From: an uncultured Clostridia bacterium
GTDB taxonomy: Bacteria; Bacillota; Clostridia; TANB77; CAG-508
Assembly: GCA_944387405.1 (NCBI GenBank)
Contig: CALXET010000001.1
Coordinates: 186,001 to 250,000 of the forward strand
Length of the DNA: 64,000 bases
Reading direction: 5' to 3'
Under the pieces are notes generated by a model, which saw nothing but the letters and a program-made list of their open reading frames with translations, did not search any database and had not been told where the DNA came from. The first letter of the stretch is position 1, and each line of letters starts with the position of its first letter. Positions 17,572-26,798 of this stretch are shown piece after piece. The position numbers and the translations under genes were made by a program.

Positions 17572-17601
17572 AAAAAAGCGCGTAGGAAAACTCCCACGCG
17601 C
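17572..17601 (-). terminator. Terminator of the 17628-18437 gene
   Basis: A ten-base GC-rich stem (GCGCGTGGGA with TCCTACGCGC, one G-U), followed on the minus strand by six T. Confidence 0.85.
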
Positions 17602-17627
17602 AAAATACACTATACTTTTTTTAAGTT

Positions 17628-18437
17628 CTAATCTTCATCTAAAATCTTGAGTACATTATCAGATTTTAATTTTGTACCATAAAAATCCTTCTTCGAGCAT
17701 CCTGCTCTACCACCACCGGCACAAGCACATGCACATGCACAACTGCTCACACATGCACAATGACTTACACATGAGGAATGATGTATATAAGTTGTGTGGT
17801 AACTACATCCTCCACCAAAGCCACTATGATTATTATAGTCATCTCCTCCGAAAAACAAGATGGCAACCACTACTATAACTCCTATTATTATAATAACAAT
17901 AAGCCATAATGGAAATTCGTCATCATCACCTTCAACATATTGCTTGTCTTCATCAGTATTAAATGCATCTAAATTATATGATACTGATGCATTTAACTTT
18001 TCGCCATAAGAAAGTGACGCTTGCCAAACAAGATATCCGTCTTCAGATTCTTTTGAATTAGTTTTTATAACATTAAACTCATTCCACCGAATCGTAATAT
18101 TTTTTACTTCTATCTCATCAAACCATCCTGGCGTAAAAGAATATCTGAGCAAATGATCTTCTTTATCAATCACATACATATAAGATTGATGGAGAGAAAA
18201 ATCAAAACTCACAATTTCACCAGCATTATATGGTCTATCAAAATCGACTCTTACAAAAGTTTCTCCAGATTCTGCCATATAACTAATATCAGAAATAGTA
18301 TCGCTTTTAGCTTTAATTTCATCAACATGGCTGTTAGGTATTCCGATTTTTACCCATTCTAGTTTCCCTTCTGATTCATCATCTAAGACTTTCCACTCGA
18401 TATGATACTTAATATCAATTGTTCCATCATTACGCAT
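17628..18437 (-). CDS. DUF2207-like membrane protein, N-terminally truncated, with Cys-rich tail
   Basis: The 269 codons encode an extracytoplasmic beta domain (residues about 1-165), one membrane span (FPLWLIVIIIIGVIVVVAIL), then a Gly-rich linker and the Cys cluster CVSSCACACACAGGGRAGCS, giving a cysteine at every second position. Relatives have a signal peptide before the beta domain. Here the first ATG falls inside that domain, without a binding site, and an in-frame stop lies four codons upstream, so the 5' end has been lost. The break coincides with a copy of the dispersed repeat (18431-18460). The gene also holds the only in-frame CGG codon I found in AT-rich genes besides the two frameshift sites (18087-18089). 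It may not be expressed. Confidence 0.6.
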   Translation of the reverse strand: MRNDGTIDIKYHIEWKVLDDESEGKLEWVKIGIPNSHVDEIKAKSDTISDISYMAESGETFVRVDFDRPYNAGEIVSFDFSLHQSYMYVIDKEDHLLRYSFTPGWFDEIEVKNITIRWNEFNVIKTNSKESEDGYLVWQASLSYGEKLNASVSYNLDAFNTDEDKQYVEGDDDEFPLWLIVIIIIGVIVVVAILFFGGDDYNNHSGFGGGCSYHTTYIHHSSCVSHCACVSSCACACACAGGGRAGCSKKDFYGTKLKSDNVLKILDED

Positions 18438-18460
18438 GTCAACTTTTTATGTTCATTAAT
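18431..18460. repeat. Dispersed short repeat, partial copy at a gene truncation
   Basis: On the minus strand, ATTAATGAACATAAAAAG plus TTGACATGC matches the left half of the repeat at 14441-14493 and 25811-25860 (about 19 of 21 core bases). It forms the junction at which the 17628-18437 gene loses its N-terminus. Confidence 0.4.
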
Positions 18461-18467
18461 CGTTAAT

Positions 18468-18503
18468 GAAAAAAGAGATGATAGAAATTTTCTCTATCAT
18501 CTC
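18468..18503 (-). terminator. Terminator of the giant MucBP gene
   Basis: A perfect 11-base stem (GAGATGATAGA with TCTATCATCTC), followed on the minus strand by a T run. Confidence 0.85.
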
Positions 18504-18528
18504 TATGATTTTACTTAAAACTTCATAA

Positions 18529-21500
18529 TTATAATCTATATTCTATTTTCTTATTGTTGCCTTTTTTTCTACCTTTTTTACTTTTTCCATTGTGTCTACC
18601 TTTTGAATTAGAAATATATCTTTTTCTAGTTTTTGTAATCATTATAGCTAAAATTAATAAAGTAATTAAAATTATAATTGTCATATTAACTGCTTTTCCA
18701 GTTTCAGTTGCAATAACTAGCTCAGTTTTTGATATATTATTATTTTTATCTGAATCTGCAAAATTAACTAAATTATATATTTTTTTAATTTCTGCAATAG
18801 ATGTTCTTGTTCCAAGTTTTGCTTTTTCTAAGTCCCATTTTAATTTAATTTCATATGTCATACTATCTCCAGGATCTAATTCATCTGTTGTTCTTTCAAG
18901 TACATCTTTATTTCTTGTAAAACCTTTTGATTCTATTACTTCAAGACCTGCAGGTAGTTTTACATTTATTAATGCATTTCCTTTAATTTTACCTGAATTT
19001 GTTACTTTAATTCTATATGTAATTTCTGCAATTGAACCTTTTATTTCTTTCGAATCTATTTCTAATTTCTCAAGCTTTCCATCATGTATCTTTTTATTTT
19101 GACCGTTTATTTTTAGAGAAATTATATTTTGATCAATTTTAAAATCAGCTTTAATTTTCTTATAATAAAAATCAACATAAGTAGTGTCATTTATAGTTAA
19201 AGTACCATCATTATTTTTTATTATTTCTGATTTCATTTTTCCTTCCTGATTATCTGGCATTTTAGCTATTTCATAATATTTACTAGTAAATAATTTAGCT
19301 TCGTATGGATCTCCTTCATGACCTTCTATTATTATTGATTCAATTATTTGTTTATTTGTATCTATATCTAAAAATCTGATTTCTACTTTTGCTTTTTTAA
19401 TATAGTAATATTCAACTGTAATATCTTCATATGTCATTGTTCCTTTATTATTATTAGGCATTTTATTTTCTACTATATCATAACCTGAAAATTCTCTACT
19501 CTGTGTTTCATAAGGATCTCCTTCTTTTCCTGTATAAGTTTTTTCATATAACACTTCTCCCGTTACTTCATCAATATGCTTTTCTATTACTCCAGTAGAT
19601 AATTTCTTATAATAATATGTAATATAAATTGTATCATCAAATACTTTATCACCATCAGGAGTTAGATTTACTTTAACGCTCATCACTCCTTCAGGATCTC
19701 CATCAACTCTTGTAAAACCGTAATTTGGTATTTCTTTATTTACTGTATTGTAATTATCACCCTCATGGCCTTCATATGTTTCGGTTAATGTCTTTCCATC
19801 AACTTTTATATCTTTTCCAGTTCTTTCATCCACATATTTAGCAACAACTTTAGCTTTTTTTGAATATAAGTAATTTACTTCGATTGTATCTTCTTGCATT
19901 ACTCCTTCACTATTTGAAGGTATTAATTCTTCTATTAAATCATATCCTTCAAAAGTTTTACTATTAGTCTTATATTCGTCTCCTTGTCTTCCTTCATGAT
20001 ATACTTCTTCAAGGATTTCTCCTGTAATCAAATCAACGTGTCTTTCTATAACTCCTCCTGCGCTTCCTGTGTAATAAAATTTAATAATTTGTTCTTCTTC
20101 TGTAATTTTTACTTCTTTAGATTCTTGATTTTCTTTCAGTGTATAATTATTTATAGCAATTGGAGAAACAACTACAGTTGTACCTATAACATCTTCTAGC
20201 TCAACACTGTCTCTAATTTCTACTTCAACATCTTCCATTACAGGATTTCCTGTATCAGGATCTTTTATTACATTACCATCTTCGTCTTTCTTTTCTTCTT
20301 GTCTTATTTCTACAAACTTAGTAATAACTTTACCTGTTTTTTTATAATAAAATGTTACATAAATAGTATTATTATTGTTTTCATCAATTATATAATTACC
20401 TGTCAAATTATGAGTATCGTCTACATATTTATAATTATCTATATCTATTTTTAAATCAGATACATTATAACCTTCACCAATTTTTCCTTCAAATGTTTTA
20501 GACTCTACTCCCTTTATTTCTTCATTTGTATCTTGATCAACATATCTTACAACTACTTTTCCTCTTTCTTTATAATATTTAAGTCTTATTACATTATTAT
20601 CAGTATTAGAACTAATATAAAGAGGATAATTTTCTTTTTCTGCAAGATAGTATCCATTTAGATTTTTATCTCTAAATTCTGTTATTTGTGAGCCATATTT
20701 TGCTTCTCCTGATTCAGTTAATAATTTATCCTGCTCTAAAATTCCATCATCATTTTCATAATAATATTCAATAGTATAATCATAAATCTTTCTGTCATAG
20801 TAAACTTTAATAACATTTTCAGATTCATTTGGACTTATAGTCAAAGGAACTCCTTCAACTTTAGAAAACTCGAATCCATCTTTAGCATTACTATTAAAAC
20901 TATCAATAATATCTTTAAATTTAGCTGTATTATTTTCAGTTAAAGTTTCATCTATGGTGTAATTATCATCATCAACATTCTCAAAATAATATTCTACTTT
21001 ATATTTATATGTATTTCTTGTATAAATATAAGCAATTTCAATTGAATCTTCAGTATATGTACCTTCTGAATTATCAGGAATAATTAATAATGAATATCCT
21101 TCAAATGTTTTAGGTGATGTTGAATATGTATTACCAATATAATCTGTCATTATGATTGGTTCTACTTTATTTCCATCTTCATCCCTCATTAACTCTCCGG
21201 TATCATCTAAATATTTTACTGTAACTTGTCCTTTTGGTAATTTTTCATAATAAAATGTAACAATTATTCTATTATCTGAAAATACACCTACAGCATTTGT
21301 AGGTTCAGGTTCAACTGCTCTATAATTGTCGATATTCTTTCTAACTGCCCTATACTCTTCCCCAACATATCCATCTAAAATTGTTGGTTCCATAAGTTCT
21401 TTTTCTTCAAAACTTATTCCGTCTTCATTATATTCTTTTTCAATATATCTAACTTCTACTCCTGCACTTCTTGTCTTTCTATAATAATATTTTATTTCTT

Positions 21501-24500
21501 GAGCATCTTTTGTAAAAGTTCCAGTTCCTGAAGGTTCTTGTTTTGTTTCATCTTGAAAATATGTAGGAATTTCTATTCTCTCTGTTTCAAAAGTCTCTCC
21601 TACATACCCTTGTAATACTTTAGATGTTTCAAGTTGTACATCAGTATTAGTACCATCAGGAAGAGTAATTTCTTTAACATATCTTATAGTAACTTCTCCT
21701 GCTAATATTTTTTCATAATAATAAATTACTTCTTGAGTTTCATCAGTATATGTTCCTTCTGCATTTGTAGGTTCATCTTTTAAAGGATTAGCTTGATAAT
21801 TTTCATAAACTTTTCTTTCTGTTCGGTAAGTAGTACCTATAGGTCCATCTAATAATTCAAAATCTAATAAAGTTTCTGATAAGTCTGGATTTACTAATAC
21901 ATGTTTTACTACAACTTTTGATGTTTCTTTTTTGTAATAAATCGTTATTTCTTTAGTATCTTCAGTAAATATACCTTCTTTTTCAAAATCATCTTCTGAT
22001 CTTACATATCCATTAAAGTTTAATTCTTTATCTGATAAATCATATTTTTGACCGATTGGGCCCTCAATACTTTTACTTGCTGTTATTTCTTCTCCAGAAT
22101 CTTTATCAATATATTTAATTTTTACAATTCCTTTTTCATGGATTAAACCTAAATTTATGTATTCTTCATTTTTAAGGTCATTAATATTGTCATTATTTAA
22201 ATTGTTTAGCTCATCTGTTATTACTTTTCCATCTACAATATCTGTATTTGCCTTACTATTTATTGTATTATCATCTCCTACAGCTTTAGTTGTAACTTTA
22301 GTATTATCTGGTAAAGTAAATCTTACTTTATATATTCCCTTTTTTAGTCCTTTTATTTCATAATTGCCATATGAATCAGTCTCTATATTATCTATCTTAT
22401 TATCAAACACATCAGTTGCAACATCATTTGTAGAAGTATCTATTACTTCAATATTAATATCTGAAGCTTTAGCCTCATCATAATCAATTAAGCCATTTTC
22501 ATTTGTGTCATACCATGCAGTTCCTTCAATTTTCCTTTGGGCTATTACTGACATTGAAATATTTGTTTTTAATACATTTGGATAACCAGTAGCAATAATA
22601 TTTGCTGATGAAGCATATTTATTGCCAGGTTTACTATTAATTGGAATTAGCTCATAATTAAAACTCTCTGTACCAGATGATGTAATAACATCTTTAGTAA
22701 TAGCTAATGCTGTTGCATTACTAACTTCTTCATTACTTGATAATTCTATCCATTCAGTATTTCTTTCAAAGTTTATGTTTGCTGGATTAAGCCTATCATT
22801 TTCATCTCTACTAAGTCCAGCTTTAGATTCTAATAAACTAGGAACAACTTTAGTATAATAAACTTTCATTCCTGTTGGAATTTCGCCAATTTTTATATTA
22901 TATTCACCTGAAAAATCACTTCCATTTTCGTCACCATTATAGGGCAATACTTCTAAGATTCTAGTATCTTTTAATTGAATACGTGAATAATTACTTACTT
23001 CTATATTAGAAACTATATTCTCATTTAAATCCACAATACTATTCTCACATGATTTATTTCCTTGAATACTTAAAACATTTGCAATAATAATTCCATATAT
23101 TGATGTTCTATATTGTTCTTCTTCTCTATAATCATTTTTTGTATAAATAACAGTTTTATTTTCAAGTTGAGAATTATTATCAATTGTCATATCAATGTTT
23201 GCAGAAAATGTTATTTCAGGAAAATCTGGGGCATCTCTATTTACTTGCCAATCTTCATATTCCCAAGTTATAATTGTCTCACCTGTTTTTGGATCAGATA
23301 CAATACTAGAAGGTTGTTTATTTACTGAATCTTCCTTAAAAGTTAAACCTTTAGGTAAATAATTTGTTATAGTAACTTTGTTAATATAGCTATCTCCATC
23401 TGACTTAGTCCTTCCATTAGACAATTTTGGGATTATTTTATAATTTACAACACCATCATTTATACTATACTTTTTCTTTGGATTATTAGAACTATCTAAA
23501 TCAGTAACTGAGGTAGTTACACTTACATTATTATCAACAATTAATATACTATTACCATTATTTCTTGGTGTATGAACTCTATTAATAGTTCCATTTTCAT
23601 TATAAATACTCTTATTATAATCTTCGCCTATTTCATTTTTTAATTCTTCTTTATTATCATCTGCATAAAGTAATGCATTATGCTTAATAACTGCTACTTT
23701 TCCAATATTTGATTCTTTTTCTATTACTTTGAATTTAAATATAAAATCCCTACTATTTCTATATCCATTATAATCTGGATCTTCAATATAAACAGCAGCA
23801 ATCTTTCCTTTTTGTGAAGCAATTTCTGCAGTATCAAACCATTCAAACTCATCATATTTTGGTGAATTTATTTCATTATCAGTTACAAGTCCTTTTAATC
23901 TTCCTTTTTTATATACACCATATTTTACTTTTATATTATTTTGAGTAGTAAGTGGTACATCAAGTTCAGATTCTTCTTCAATTGCATACCACGAATTTTC
24001 ATTGTATTTTACAATATCTAAAACATCACCACTCCATGTTATAATTCTTTCCATGCCACCATCATAAGGTCCATCATTTGCAGTATATTTGCTTTTAACT
24101 ATTAATTCATCGCCAAGTCCTCTTATTCCATCTCCTGCCAAATCTGTAGATTCAATTAATTTATCATCAACACTACGAATATTAAGTGAATAAGAAACTT
24201 CATTATTTAAATTCTTTGTCATAGCATAATTTAATGAATTATCCATTTGGTAGACATCTTTAATCATATTTGTATCAGAATCGCTACTGATTACACCATC
24301 AGGAACCGAATCAGTACTAAATGAAGCATCTAAAACTGAAACATTTAATTGATATTCTGAAATTGAATTATCATCTTCTGCATAAAATGGTGCAAATAAT
24401 TGTATGTTTCCTATTGCAAAATATCCACTATTACTATCAAAAACATTTTCTCCATTTGCATTTTGCGTAGGAAATTGTTTTGTAATATCAAAATCTTTGA

Positions 24501-25695
24501 ATGTTATAGTTAAAATATTTTCTTCTTGTTCTACTATGAAATCACCTGAATTTTGAACATTTCTATCTGGATTATTAGGATCAATATCCATCCTTCCATT
24601 TGGCAAATTAGAAGTTACTGATGTTCCTTTTGGCCAATATTTATCACTAGCATCTCCATTTACAGAATATGCAATAATTTCAGTACCATTTGCAGGACCT
24701 TTAGAATTTACATCATTTTCATCTGCTTTATTCCATTTACCATCTTTAGAATATAAATAATCTAGTTTTAATCTAACTTTAAAATCTCCTTTTGGATATT
24801 CAAGTCCTCTTAAGTCTGGAATAATATTATTATCTTGAGCAAGTCCACACGCAATACCGAAGTTCATATAATAACCATTATTCTCAGTGCTTTTTGAATA
24901 ATCGTCAGTATATTTTTGAGTAAAATCACCTTTTTCTAATTTAATATTAAAAGATGGTTTAGATGAAATTTCCAATATTTCAGAATCTGCATCGACAAGC
25001 TTATAGCTCTCTGCTTTAGAGTCTTCATTGTCTGGTTTATTGCCATCCATCCACACTTCAAATACTGGAACTTGATCTTTATTAATTTTTTTATTGTTTC
25101 CCCCTATTTCAAAAGAAAAAGATAAATTTATTATGTTAGGGCAACTAATTTGATTTGAAGGTACTGTGTATTCTGCATATAATTCAGTTGCATCATCACT
25201 TATAACACAATTTTCCATCCAAGCATCTTGTATCCATGTAAAATTAGGATTCTCTCCTTGATTTGGTAAACTAGCCTTAATTTTAATGATTCCACCATAC
25301 TGAATTGAAGATCCAGTAATTCCTTCTTTGTCAGAATTAGGAACTGTTATAACATTTAAATCATATGTAACTGTATCTAAAGTTCTTACATATTCGTCTA
25401 TATCACTATAATCCTTTCCATCTTCTGGAGTTATTGGAATCTTTCCATCTTCTGATTCATCAAATGGAGCTGTTCCAGTAATTCTACTAGAAATTGCAAC
25501 AGAATCTATTTTTATACTATCTTTTAAATTCTCTATTTGCTCTTCTGTTAACCCTCTTGATGATTCGGTTAAATCATTAGTTTTGATTAGATTATTTCTA
25601 TAATTATATATTACACTTATTAAACATATTGCAATAATTATGAAAACTATTATTATAAGTTTTTTATTACGAATTTTTCTTTTTCTCTTATTCAT
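18529..25695 (-). CDS. Giant MucBP-repeat surface protein (2388 aa)
   Basis: Probably a cell-surface adhesin. A basic N-terminus and hydrophobic helix (LIIIVFIIIAICLISVIYNY) export it. Residues about 40-1040 are beta-rich domains of the kind found in large Firmicutes adhesins. Near residue 1040 is an SdrD B-like domain (IEGTAWYDTNENGLIDYDEA). About 13 MucBP-type repeats of 65-90 residues follow, each ending in a 'YYYKK'-like strand and containing a 'G..G..Y' turn. A DUF11-like domain (ITYRIKVTNSGKIKGNALIN) precedes a C-terminal helix (MTIIILITLLILAIMIT) and a very basic tail. No LPxTG motif is present, so it is probably membrane-anchored rather than sortase-linked. It is a single-gene unit with its own promoter and terminator. 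Confidence 0.85.
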   Translation of the reverse strand: MNKRKRKIRNKKLIIIVFIIIAICLISVIYNYRNNLIKTNDLTESSRGLTEEQIENLKDSIKIDSVAISSRITGTAPFDESEDGKIPITPEDGKDYSDIDEYVRTLDTVTYDLNVITVPNSDKEGITGSSIQYGGIIKIKASLPNQGENPNFTWIQDAWMENCVISDDATELYAEYTVPSNQISCPNIINLSFSFEIGGNNKKINKDQVPVFEVWMDGNKPDNEDSKAESYKLVDADSEILEISSKPSFNIKLEKGDFTQKYTDDYSKSTENNGYYMNFGIACGLAQDNNIIPDLRGLEYPKGDFKVRLKLDYLYSKDGKWNKADENDVNSKGPANGTEIIAYSVNGDASDKYWPKGTSVTSNLPNGRMDIDPNNPDRNVQNSGDFIVEQEENILTITFKDFDITKQFPTQNANGENVFDSNSGYFAIGNIQLFAPFYAEDDNSISEYQLNVSVLDASFSTDSVPDGVISSDSDTNMIKDVYQMDNSLNYAMTKNLNNEVSYSLNIRSVDDKLIESTDLAGDGIRGLGDELIVKSKYTANDGPYDGGMERIITWSGDVLDIVKYNENSWYAIEEESELDVPLTTQNNIKVKYGVYKKGRLKGLVTDNEINSPKYDEFEWFDTAEIASQKGKIAAVYIEDPDYNGYRNSRDFIFKFKVIEKESNIGKVAVIKHNALLYADDNKEELKNEIGEDYNKSIYNENGTINRVHTPRNNGNSILIVDNNVSVTTSVTDLDSSNNPKKKYSINDGVVNYKIIPKLSNGRTKSDGDSYINKVTITNYLPKGLTFKEDSVNKQPSSIVSDPKTGETIITWEYEDWQVNRDAPDFPEITFSANIDMTIDNNSQLENKTVIYTKNDYREEEQYRTSIYGIIIANVLSIQGNKSCENSIVDLNENIVSNIEVSNYSRIQLKDTRILEVLPYNGDENGSDFSGEYNIKIGEIPTGMKVYYTKVVPSLLESKAGLSRDENDRLNPANINFERNTEWIELSSNEEVSNATALAITKDVITSSGTESFNYELIPINSKPGNKYASSANIIATGYPNVLKTNISMSVIAQRKIEGTAWYDTNENGLIDYDEAKASDINIEVIDTSTNDVATDVFDNKIDNIETDSYGNYEIKGLKKGIYKVRFTLPDNTKVTTKAVGDDNTINSKANTDIVDGKVITDELNNLNNDNINDLKNEEYINLGLIHEKGIVKIKYIDKDSGEEITASKSIEGPIGQKYDLSDKELNFNGYVRSEDDFEKEGIFTEDTKEITIYYKKETSKVVVKHVLVNPDLSETLLDFELLDGPIGTTYRTERKVYENYQANPLKDEPTNAEGTYTDETQEVIYYYEKILAGEVTIRYVKEITLPDGTNTDVQLETSKVLQGYVGETFETERIEIPTYFQDETKQEPSGTGTFTKDAQEIKYYYRKTRSAGVEVRYIEKEYNEDGISFEEKELMEPTILDGYVGEEYRAVRKNIDNYRAVEPEPTNAVGVFSDNRIIVTFYYEKLPKGQVTVKYLDDTGELMRDEDGNKVEPIIMTDYIGNTYSTSPKTFEGYSLLIIPDNSEGTYTEDSIEIAYIYTRNTYKYKVEYYFENVDDDNYTIDETLTENNTAKFKDIIDSFNSNAKDGFEFSKVEGVPLTISPNESENVIKVYYDRKIYDYTIEYYYENDDGILEQDKLLTESGEAKYGSQITEFRDKNLNGYYLAEKENYPLYISSNTDNNVIRLKYYKERGKVVVRYVDQDTNEEIKGVESKTFEGKIGEGYNVSDLKIDIDNYKYVDDTHNLTGNYIIDENNNNTIYVTFYYKKTGKVITKFVEIRQEEKKDEDGNVIKDPDTGNPVMEDVEVEIRDSVELEDVIGTTVVVSPIAINNYTLKENQESKEVKITEEEQIIKFYYTGSAGGVIERHVDLITGEILEEVYHEGRQGDEYKTNSKTFEGYDLIEELIPSNSEGVMQEDTIEVNYLYSKKAKVVAKYVDERTGKDIKVDGKTLTETYEGHEGDNYNTVNKEIPNYGFTRVDGDPEGVMSVKVNLTPDGDKVFDDTIYITYYYKKLSTGVIEKHIDEVTGEVLYEKTYTGKEGDPYETQSREFSGYDIVENKMPNNNKGTMTYEDITVEYYYIKKAKVEIRFLDIDTNKQIIESIIIEGHEGDPYEAKLFTSKYYEIAKMPDNQEGKMKSEIIKNNDGTLTINDTTYVDFYYKKIKADFKIDQNIISLKINGQNKKIHDGKLEKLEIDSKEIKGSIAEITYRIKVTNSGKIKGNALINVKLPAGLEVIESKGFTRNKDVLERTTDELDPGDSMTYEIKLKWDLEKAKLGTRTSIAEIKKIYNLVNFADSDKNNNISKTELVIATETGKAVNMTIIILITLLILAIMITKTRKRYISNSKGRHNGKSKKGRKKGNNKKIEYRL

Positions 25696-25735
25696 TTCTT
25701 CCTCCAGTTACTTTTCCATATACTTATACACTTTT

Positions 25736-25764
25736 AATTTATCTATAAAAAAAGCTTTTGTCAA
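25736..25764 (-). promoter_or_regulatory. Promoter of the MucBP gene
   Basis: On the minus strand, TTGACA (25759-25764), a 17-base spacer and TAAATT (25736-25741), 41 bases before the start codon. Confidence 0.75.
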
Positions 25765-25774
25765 TGTGTTTTTG

Positions 25775-25818
25775 GTTACATTTTGGTTACAATTATATTG
25801 TCTTTTTCTTTGGTTACA
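25775..25818 (-). promoter_or_regulatory. TGTAAC direct repeats upstream of the MucBP promoter, WalR-box-like
   Basis: On the minus strand TGTAAC-CAAAA-TGTAAC (25775-25791) fits the published WalR box TGTWAH-N5-TGTWAH and ends ten bases upstream of the -35. A third TGTAAC lies at 25813-25818. WalR controls cell-wall genes, so a site before a surface protein is plausible. The sites overlap a dispersed repeat, so they may be inherited sequence rather than an operator. Confidence 0.35.
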
Positions 25819-25860
25819 TAAGAAAAATAATGCTCTGCATGTAAACTCTTTATGTATATT
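25811..25860. repeat. Dispersed short repeat, copy 2
   Basis: GGTTACATAA, AATAATGCTCTGCATGT and AAACTCTTTATGTATATT match 14441-14493. Read on the minus strand it forms part of an open run, 'HKEFTCRALFFLCNQRKRQY', without a start codon, which suggests a decayed small coding or repetitive element. Confidence 0.5.
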
Positions 25861-25868
25861 GCTTGCTA

Positions 25869-25920
25869 CAAAAAAGAAGGCATCTCAAGTAAAACCAAAA
25901 TTTTCACTTTATGCCTTCTT
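25869..25920 (-). terminator. Terminator of the TrkA-C domain gene
   Basis: AAGAAGGCAT (25874-25883) pairs with ATGCCTTCTT (25911-25920); on the minus strand a T run follows. The loop is long (27 bases). Confidence 0.6.
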
Positions 25921-26622
25921 CTACTTTCTTTTAAATAACTTTTTAATTACTTTAATATCTCCAAAAACTAAAAGTATATCTTTATTTTTAAGTTTAGCAT
26001 TTTTATTAAATTCTGATATAATATTTCCATTTCTTTTAATAACTAATAATTTAATATCATACTTATCCTGAAGATTTTTAACATCTAAATCTATTATTTT
26101 ACTATTTAAATTTGTTATATTAATCTCTGCTAACACTTTATTTCCATAAAAATCATAGATCGATACTGGATTAATTTTTTTATATGTTTTTTTATTATCA
26201 ATATTAATAATTATATTATCAAATAATCTCCTAATTTTGGTTGATTTATTAAGACATATTAATAAAACTAAATTTATCAAAGTTAAACATATGCAAATTA
26301 AAATCTCTATAAAAGTAGAATTGCTTCCAGATAATAATATGTTAACAATTGTTGACACTATAGATATATTAAATATGTAACTAAAAAGAATCATTATTTG
26401 TGTAATTTTTCTTCTTCGTTTAGTAGATACCATGAGTTCACTTTCGCTAGTTGTAAATCCAGTACCTGTTAATATAGAAATTACTTGAAATCTTGCCTTA
26501 TCTATTTGTATTCCTTCTATTCTAAATATTGCAGAAAAAATTTCAATTATAATTTGATAAATAAAAATCAATAAATTAAATACAATTACAGCTGATAATA
26601 ATTTAATATGAATTACCTCCAA
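25921..26622 (-). CDS. Membrane protein with C-terminal TrkA-C (RCK-C) domain
   Basis: A 233-residue protein. An N-terminal hydrophobic helix is followed by 'ARFQVISILTGTGFTTSESE', a loop resembling the selectivity-loop style of cation transporters, then two more helices, and from residue about 155 a cytosolic TrkA-C domain (VLAEINITNLNSKIIDLDVK to 'LKNKDILLVFGD') that usually binds a nucleotide ligand. The ion and the partner are unknown. The coordinates take TTG as start, but that codon overlaps the ribosome binding site (TTGGAGG). By spacing the true start is an ATT eight bases after GGAGG, at 26607. Confidence 0.7.
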   Translation of the reverse strand: MEVIHIKLLSAVIVFNLLIFIYQIIIEIFSAIFRIEGIQIDKARFQVISILTGTGFTTSESELMVSTKRRRKITQIMILFSYIFNISIVSTIVNILLSGSNSTFIEILICICLTLINLVLLICLNKSTKIRRLFDNIIINIDNKKTYKKINPVSIYDFYGNKVLAEINITNLNSKIIDLDVKNLQDKYDIKLLVIKRNGNIISEFNKNAKLKNKDILLVFGDIKVIKKLFKRK

Positions 26623-26744
26623 TACTTATTGTTTAATCACTTTTTATTAGTATACTCTATTTTTAATATTCACTGTCTGCTTTTGTCTAAATAATTTTAT
26701 TTTTACTTTTACTTATTTATACCATTTATTTTTTTAGATTGCAA

Positions 26745-26782
26745 ATAAAAAAGAAAATGCTAAGTTATAGCATCTTCTTTTT
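26745..26782 (-). terminator. Terminator of secA
   Basis: AAAAAGAA-ATGCTA pairs with TAGCAT-TTCTTTTT around a short loop; a T-rich run follows on the minus strand. Confidence 0.75.
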
Positions 26783-26798
26783 CTATATTAAACTTTAT

